DNA from: Thelonectria olida
Taxonomy: Eukaryota; Ascomycota; Sordariomycetes; Hypocreales; Nectriaceae
Length of the DNA: 64,000 nt
NCBI GenBank assembly: GCA_020736575.1
Contig: JAGPYM010000068.1
Span: 1 to 64,000 of the forward strand
Direction of reading: 5' to 3'
The notes under the pieces were generated by a model, which saw only the letters and a list, made by a program, of their open reading frames with translations, searched no databases and was not told the DNA's origin. The translations under genes were made by a program, and so were the position numbers. This document shows positions 58,412 to 64,000 of the stretch, piece by piece (position 1 is the stretch's first letter; every line of letters starts with the position of its first letter).

Positions 58412-60285
58412 ATGGATTTTGCCCGAATTTACCTGGTCGTCCTCTGCGGCGCGTTGGCACTTCCACTGCTCCTGATCATCGCTCGTTTTCTCTACTCTAC
58501 CCTTGAGCCACAACTTCGCGTCAGGGCTGCGCACTTTAGATATTCAAAGCTAGCACTTGGCAGCATTAGTTTCGGAGTCTCGGGCTTACAGTTCTCAATA
58601 CTTGTACTTTATCTTGCTGCTAATGGCTTTCTCCTTGGCGTCGGCAGCGGCGCCAAAGCAGAGTTGGAGAAGAGAGCAGCAGCGATTGCCTCGGCGAACC
58701 TCATGCTGGTCTTTCTAGGCGGTAGAACTAATCCTCTCGCGAACTTCCTCCAGATCCCCCTCGCCTCTTATTATTTTGGTCACAGCTGGATTGCCATTGT
58801 TGCAACCTGTGAAGCCCTCCTGCACTCGGGCTTGGCTTTATCCCGACATCAGAAGTTCGATTCTCTGACCAAGTCCGGATATTTGGTGAGTGTTGGCATG
58901 CCCCCTTTAGTTTTTGTTCAATCTAATGCACTCAATTGGCTGCGAGTGGCTTATTCGCCATTGTCTTCTCTGCCCTCTGGTTTCGCAGGCTATTTGGGCG
59001 ATTCTTCGGTCTATTCCACCTGCTCTGCTCTATGGCGGCGCTCGGCGGTCTTGTCTGGCACATCTGCCTGCAGCACTCGGCAGCAGCCAGGATCCCAGTC
59101 TTCGTGTCGTGCGGACTGCTGGGGTCCACTCATCTCTACCGGCTGGTCCGCATGTTCATCTGCGGTCACGCCGAAGGCTTCCTAGAAAGACCCTGGGATG
59201 ACGGCAATGTCATGCGACTTCAGGTGAATACCAACAAGCCCGTCACTGTCTTTCCAGGCTGCTACTTCTACGTCTTTTTCCCTGGCCCCCTTCCCTTTTA
59301 CGACTTCTTTCACGGCTACGCCATGATGCCCGTGTGGGGCAAGCCAGACCAGTACGTGACCGGCAAGACGTCCGATCTTACTTTTTTGATGTCCCGCACT
59401 CGAGGACACCATTGTAGATCTCTTGGTATTGTTTCCCCAGGCCAACGCCTTCGCCTCGACGGCCCTTACGGGAAGGACCTTCAGCTCCACACGTTTGAGA
59501 CTGTTGTCCTCACTGCGAAAGGGCTGGGTATCTCGGGAATCTTACCTTTCGCGCTGCACCTAGCTGCTCGGAAGCGACATGATAATCGCGTTCGTGACAA
59601 GTCTGCCAGGTTACGTGACTCAAGCGAGCCTGTCTTCGGTGATCTGAGCCGGAATGTGGACTTAATATGGTGGTTAGAACACGATGATCAAGATAAATGG
59701 GTTGGCGATCAACTTCGATCCCTCCAAGAGGTTGATGCGAAAGTATGTTGCTCTTTCCCTGTCTTCTCCTCTATGCTGACACCTCGCAAGTTCTTGGTGG
59801 TTTGGTGTGTTTACCCCGTGAAAAGGAAGCCGGAACGCAAACTCCCCTTCGAAAAGAACGACTATTGGAAAAGGCGATACAGTTTTGGTTTTGAAGAGTT
59901 CTCGAGGGAACTTCGGCAAGAGGCACGATATCCCGGGCGAACTGTGGTTGTTGGTGAGTGGCGAAATGGTCAATGGTGTCGCCCACGTCTTTAACAGGTT
60001 ATAGCTTCCGGCGAACAGAAATTCGTGAATACGATGCGGGGCATAGTTGTGCAGAATACGACGTCGCATCGAATCATCGAATTTGCTAATCTGGAGTATT
60101 TTACGCCGCCAGGGGGGTTTAAATCTACATTCCGCAGGTCTCTGGACTTGCAGGAGACTCTGGTCAACTCGGGCGAATCCTCATTAGACAAGTCCCAGGC
60201 CACGCCAGTCAACCCGGACGGTATTGAGATGATGGAAATGGATATTGCTGAGCAACGCACCCAGAAGATTAGAGAGATGGTTTAG
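58412..60285 (+). CDS. Ferric-reductase-like transmembrane protein (FRE class)
   Basis: Membrane flavocytochrome-like protein of the ferric reductase/NADPH oxidase superfamily, expected to move electrons from NAD(P)H to extracellular metal. Likely start is the ATG in GCCGCCATGG at 58,412. Exons: 58412 to about 58,872-58,885, about 58,947-59,742, 59,791-59,953 and 60,005-60,285. Five or six helices form the N-terminal half. Candidate haem His lie in ALLHSGLALSRH and in SMAALGGLVWHICLQH. The cytosolic half has LRLDGPYGKDLQLHTFE and VLTAKGLGISGILPF (NAD(P)H-binding type). The usual FAD-binding HPF motif is not obvious (RTRGHHCRSLG occupies that place). The first intron is a problem: its good donor (GTGAGT at 58,886) leads out of frame at the only nearby acceptor, and an in-frame join needs a weak GTCCGG donor at 58,873. 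A lesion is possible. FRE genes are common Starship cargo. Confidence 0.75.
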
Positions 60286-60541
60286 GTGTAATAAATATAA
60301 AGTTTTGGCTTCCTTTTTTAATCTACTGGCTAGCTCTCTGCCCGCCTTATCTCACTACTCTGTCATCGCGCAGGCGGTCGATCAGTCCGAACCACCTGAA
60401 CCCGCTAGTTATTCCGCACGCCAGCTTCACTCGACTCACCTCCCTGGACGATCTGATTCAATGATGCTCGCCCCGAGGCGGAGGATTTTATGTAATTAGT
60501 AATATATTATCAGGCCCAAGTTATAAAATAGAGTTCTCATT
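60286..60541. other. Convergent intergenic gap
   Basis: 256 bp between the ends of the ferric-reductase-like gene (plus) and the patatin-like gene (minus). No gene is seen; it probably holds both 3' ends. Confidence 0.5.
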
Positions 60542-63074
60542 CTAAACCCAAGCGTCGCTACTGCCAGATGGCAAAAATCTGCCCAGCTCCTCGCTCAGCT
60601 TCTCAATCTCTGCAGTTAGACTGTTGCCCGTGGTCCCAGTCTCGCACAACAATCGATGATCCCTCCTTCCAAACGCACAGTCTAGCCCTTGATCTCTAAT
60701 GAGCTTTTCCACTTTGTAAGGACAGTTGCTGATGCTCTGCTCCCCCATTAAGCTATCACGCAATCTCACATCTAATACCGTATCCATCGCGGAGACCTGC
60801 ACCTCTAAGACTCTAGAAAATGATTCCCCTCTGCGGCAGCGGGCCAAGATCGCTGGCGTCACTAGGCTATCCCCAGTCCACTGAGCTTCTGCCCCACGAT
60901 AGTGGATGCGGGCGCTTCTAAGGTGCAAGCCTGTGATCAAGTTCGTCATCTCTGGACCCGGAGTCAAACGGCACAAGAGTCGAATACAGGCTGCTTCTGG
61001 CGAAGAATAGAGCATTGGAGCAGACAAAAGCTCGATGTAGAATAGGCAAGAAAGCATTCGCTCGGCACTGAGTTGAAAGGACAAGGCATCGTAAGGTCCG
61101 CCCATGTAGCGGGCGGTAAAGTCGGGTCCATGCTCACGCCGAGTGGCATGGATTCTAGTTGGACAGTCAGTTCCTGGCCAGAATGAGGTCCAGCATATGT
61201 GTTTTCTCACTCTGTACGCCTCCCAGCCATGTGATGGCCTTCGAATATCAGGATGGCGTTCATGCCCATACTGCTCGCCGTTCTTTCCATCTTCCAGGTT
61301 AGTCCCTTGCCGAAAGACACGAGAGATCGTTGCTTGTCAACCTTGGGATCGCCGAGGTTCTTCAGGTGGTATTGGCAATCGGACAAGCTCCATCCTTCCA
61401 AGAAGATGGTTTGAATAAAGAAAAGCCCTATTGAATTGGGTCAGAAAGTAAACTGTTTAGAGAAACGTCAGCTTACCAATTCCAGATCCAATAACGAGGT
61501 CGAAGTGCTTCCGTAGAGAAAGTGGTAAACCAATTGAGGATTGCAAGTCCTTTAAGAACTTAATCATCTCCCACTTATATTGAGACGTCCCACCCAACTC
61601 GAGAACCCTATTTCCACTAGTTGGTGGTTGTAGGAGGAGTAGTCCGTCATGTCGCTGCCCACACAGAGGGCATTGCGTGACTTGCTCCTTTGGTGAGTCG
61701 GCGGTTGCTTGCTGGGTGCCACATATAATCACGCAGGCGTCACAAAGTCGGTGCCTGCATTCTAACTTTGTCGAAGCTAGCCTCATTAGACACACAAAAC
61801 AAAACTCCTCCTCAGTGCAATCCCGCCAAGCAGCCTGGAACTCGCGGAGCAAAGAAAGATGTGCACATGCCGAGGAACCATCTTGCCGTTCTAGAGCGAA
61901 CCGAATGAATGTTTCGCGGACTTGATCTAATAGTCCATCTTCGTTCAGGCTCCTCTCTACCCGACTCAGCGCAGCCCTGTAGTTCTTGTCAAATGTTAGG
62001 TGAGGGGGAAAGACTTGATTGTTGTCCAGGTTAGCGGAAAGTTAGCGGGGTTGCGGGGCTCTCGGCGGGCTTACAGTGCATGCCTGGAGGATGCGCATCA
62101 AGGTCAAGCGCCGAGGCCATGACGGGGATGTGATCGATATTGGCATCCTTCATCGACAAGATGAAATGCACAAGTGTCTCTGTCAGTTGCTGTGATGTTG
62201 GATTCTGGAGGCGAACTGCGTGATGAAAGTCAAGTTGATGGCCGGTGGACTTGGAGAATCGGAGCACCGCGGTCTGAAGAAGGTGCTTGAGGTGCTGGCT
62301 GCTAAACCCATACCCCGCGTTCTCGCGAGCAGCAAACGAAGCTTCTGTCTGAGACCAAAACTCAGAGGCGGCGTTCCAGGTCGGAATCAGTCGCACGCTC
62401 TCGAAGGCATTTTCACCTTGCAGGTATATAGGCGAATTCACTCCAGCCTTAACGACATCCTCGCCTCCCGAGACTGTACACATCAATCTTGTCCGCAAAC
62501 GACTCTCGAACGACACGATCTCGCTTCGATTGCGCCAATGGAATATGACCAGGATTCTCGGCGGTGCGGAGATGGCCCTCAACCTTGCTCGGCGACTCCA
62601 GGACGCCAATATCTCGATGACAGGCCCAACGCCGCCCAAGTCATCGAGAAAGAGCAATACGGTTGAAGCAAATGGGAATAAAAGCTGCCAATACATGTCG
62701 AGAGCGAACTGCGCGACCTTATGCGGCGGGCTCTGAGGCGTTAAAGAGCACTGGAGAGGGTGCAGCGCCATTTCCCCGCCCGAGTATTGGTCATGTATTT
62801 TGTCGAGCCGGGTCTGGTTATGGAGCTCGCAATCCAATATTAGCGTTGCAAGCTGCACTGGTCGGAAAAGAATGCCAGCGCCTTTGGGGAATCTCTCATC
62901 TAGCTCAATGCTTCGATAAAAATGTCGCTTTTCCACGCCCCCAATTGAAAGGACCATTCTGGGTTGAAAGGCTTGGTGGTCGAAGAGCTCATAAGCCCGA
63001 CGGTGTTCGGTGATGACTGGAGACAACTCTTTTTGCCTGCCAAATCGTAGTTCAATCCAGTTGTGAGACGCCAT
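60542..63074 (-). CDS. Patatin-like protein with RING-type insert, catalytic serine lost
   Basis: Predicted 788-aa fungal patatin-like protein (the PLP class of Starship cargo) from exons 63074-62075, 62013-61477, 61427-61211 and 61154-60542; the total is a multiple of three. Residues 1-330 are the family-specific N-terminus (WIELRFGRQKELSPV, RHFYRSIELDERF, DQYSGGEMALHPL, LLFLDDLGGV). Residues about 405-460 hold a C3HC4 RING-type pattern (CFVC...CRHRLCDAC...CPLC). The patatin core follows, but the glycine-rich DGGGVRG loop is replaced by ELGGTSQYK, and the GxSxG nucleophile motif reads GSGIG across an intron, putting Gly where Ser should be. The downstream part (GWSLSDC, then VEKLIRDQGLDCAFGRRDH) follows the family. 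Frame and splice sites are intact, so this looks like a pseudoenzyme and not a decayed gene. It diverges from the DUF3723 gene with 237 bp between starts. Confidence 0.85.
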
Positions 63075-63311
63075 GTTTCATGGTAGGTTGACCTGTCTGA
63101 GCTGATATCGGCATCTGCGCCGATATTTGAGTGTCGCACCTGCACCGACGCTTTCTGGTTACTGTTTCCTGTTTTCGTGGAGGACCGCACAATCCGGCTG
63201 CTAGCGCCGTTTCTCCATCCCGTGTCCTAATTTGGAGCAGCAAGTAAAACACATCAATAAGGACGAGGTCGGCGTGCCATCACATCATGAGAAGTCCAGC
63301 AACTCAACATC
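63075..63311. promoter_or_regulatory. Shared divergent promoter of patatin-like and DUF3723 genes
   Basis: Only 237 bp separate the two start codons on opposite strands, so the promoters must overlap. No clear TATA box is seen in either direction. Confidence 0.4.
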
Positions 63312-64000
63312 ATGGAACTTGTCGGAATCGTCCGTTGCCCAGTCCGCTCGCTCATTCCTTATGGAGAGGGCAGACAGGTAAACCTCGATACGGTCAAACG
63401 GCTGGCAAAGTGCTTCGAGAAAACAAAATGCAGGCCTGAGGAAGAAGACAACTTTATTCGCGGAGTCATCACCTACGACGACCTCAGGCAGATTGTCTCG
63501 ACACTGGGGGTCTCTGAAAACGCCCTCAAGCGCACCACTCTTCAAAGGAGTTTTCCACTTCTATCCGGGCACAACATCGCCTGTCTTGAAGGACGACACA
63601 GAATCCGGGCTGCAATCGAACACAAACCGCTTTCGTGGTGGGTGGTGAAGTTATTGTGCGTCCAGGGGAGCTGGATAGAATTTCCTCTAAAGATAGCTCT
63701 TGCATCCATCGACCCCCAGATTATTCAAGATCGAATTGAGGCTACCTCACGCGAGACGCCCTACTCGGATGCCGAGGTCTATCGGTTAGTCCGCAAGTAC
63801 ATGAAGAACCACGACAAGGCGAGAGTGGAAGGGTGTCTGAGCCGGCTATCGCCCCCTAAGCAGGTCAGTTTGAAAGGCCTATTGAAGCGACCGCAGCTTG
63901 TTTGCGATCTCGACGCCCTGATCAAGTTCCCGGGGGTGATAGGAGGGCTCCAACTCGGCAACATCCACAAGTACCTCGGCCTTCACGTTGATGAGAATTT
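63312..64000 (+). CDS. DUF3723 protein, N-terminal part (runs off window)
   Basis: Open frame from the ATG at 63,312 to the window edge (229 codons, no stop). Family features: CLEGRHRIRAAIEHKPLSWW (a ParB-like GxHRxxAA segment), ETPYSDAEVYRLVRKYM, CLSRLSPPKQVSLKGLL, and FPGVIGGLQLGNIHKYLGLH followed by VDEN. DUF3723 proteins are among the gene families most often found in Starships; their biochemical role is not established. Family members are several hundred residues longer, so most of the gene lies outside the window. No frame break is seen in the visible part. It shares a promoter region with the patatin-like gene. Confidence 0.85.
   Translation, partial: MELVGIVRCPVRSLIPYGEGRQVNLDTVKRLAKCFEKTKCRPEEEDNFIRGVITYDDLRQIVSTLGVSENALKRTTLQRSFPLLSGHNIACLEGRHRIRAAIEHKPLSWWVVKLLCVQGSWIEFPLKIALASIDPQIIQDRIEATSRETPYSDAEVYRLVRKYMKNHDKARVEGCLSRLSPPKQVSLKGLLKRPQLVCDLDALIKFPGVIGGLQLGNIHKYLGLHVDEN

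Noticed and set aside
1..64000. CRISPR arrays, rRNA and tRNA genes
   Set aside because: None seen. The regular arrays at 49.5 kb and 56 kb have no spacers, and no cloverleaf or rRNA core sequence was noticed.

Overview
The window looks like nuclear DNA of a filamentous ascomycete (Pezizomycotina). Genes have several short introns (40-85 nt) with GT...AG ends and CTAAC/CTGAC/GCTAAT-type branch sites. The protein families are fungal: DUF3435, NACHT-ankyrin NLR, fungal patatin-like protein, Zn2Cys6, Hst3/4-type sirtuin. The first 18.5 kb is extremely AT-rich, as expected of repeat-induced point mutation (RIP). I read the species no further than this.

Layout. 1 to about 18,510 is gene-free AT-rich DNA with mutated retroelement debris. 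A Ty3/gypsy pol on the minus strand can still be read in the order RT, RNase H, integrase (about 10.5 down to 8.4 kb), and there are two inverted copies of a 399-bp LTR. At about 18,515 base composition switches abruptly to normal. About 360 bp further on, reading inward, is a 744-aa DUF3435 tyrosine recombinase, the 'captain' that defines the 5' end of Starship giant transposons. From there to the end of the window is accessory DNA containing all four gene classes most often linked to Starships: a 2392-aa NLR (22.6-30.1 kb), a ferric-reductase-like gene (58.4-60.3 kb), a patatin-like gene (60.5-63.1 kb) and a DUF3723 gene that runs off the right edge (from 63,312). My main interpretation is that the window holds the left end and at least 45 kb of a Starship inserted in, or abutting, RIP-mutated DNA. 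The right end is not in the window.

Between these lie other cargo genes: a Zn2Cys6-ankyrin protein with near-identical ankyrin repeats, a Ulp1/C48 protease and a decayed fragment of its 3' end 8.4 kb away, a sirtuin, a small ankyrin protein, three small membrane proteins, a PWWP/Tudor-like plus zinc-finger protein, two small MADS/SRF-like proteins, a protein with a PPAST heptad array, and three unrecognised proteins. A kinase C-lobe remnant lies between the captain and the NLR. Exon joins were inferred by hand from splice signals and reading frame. For the captain, NLR, Ulp1, sirtuin, patatin-like and most other multi-exon genes the joined length is an exact multiple of three and the family motifs run across the joins. 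The ferric-reductase model has one unconvincing junction.

Functional picture (inference). The captain would mobilise the element. The NLR, the Zn2Cys6-ankyrin protein and the patatin-like protein resemble fungal self/non-self recognition components; two of them carry internally homogenised repeat arrays expected to vary fast in specificity, and the patatin-like protein has lost its catalytic serine. Sirtuin, Ulp1 and the PWWP/Tudor-like protein would act on chromatin or protein modification.
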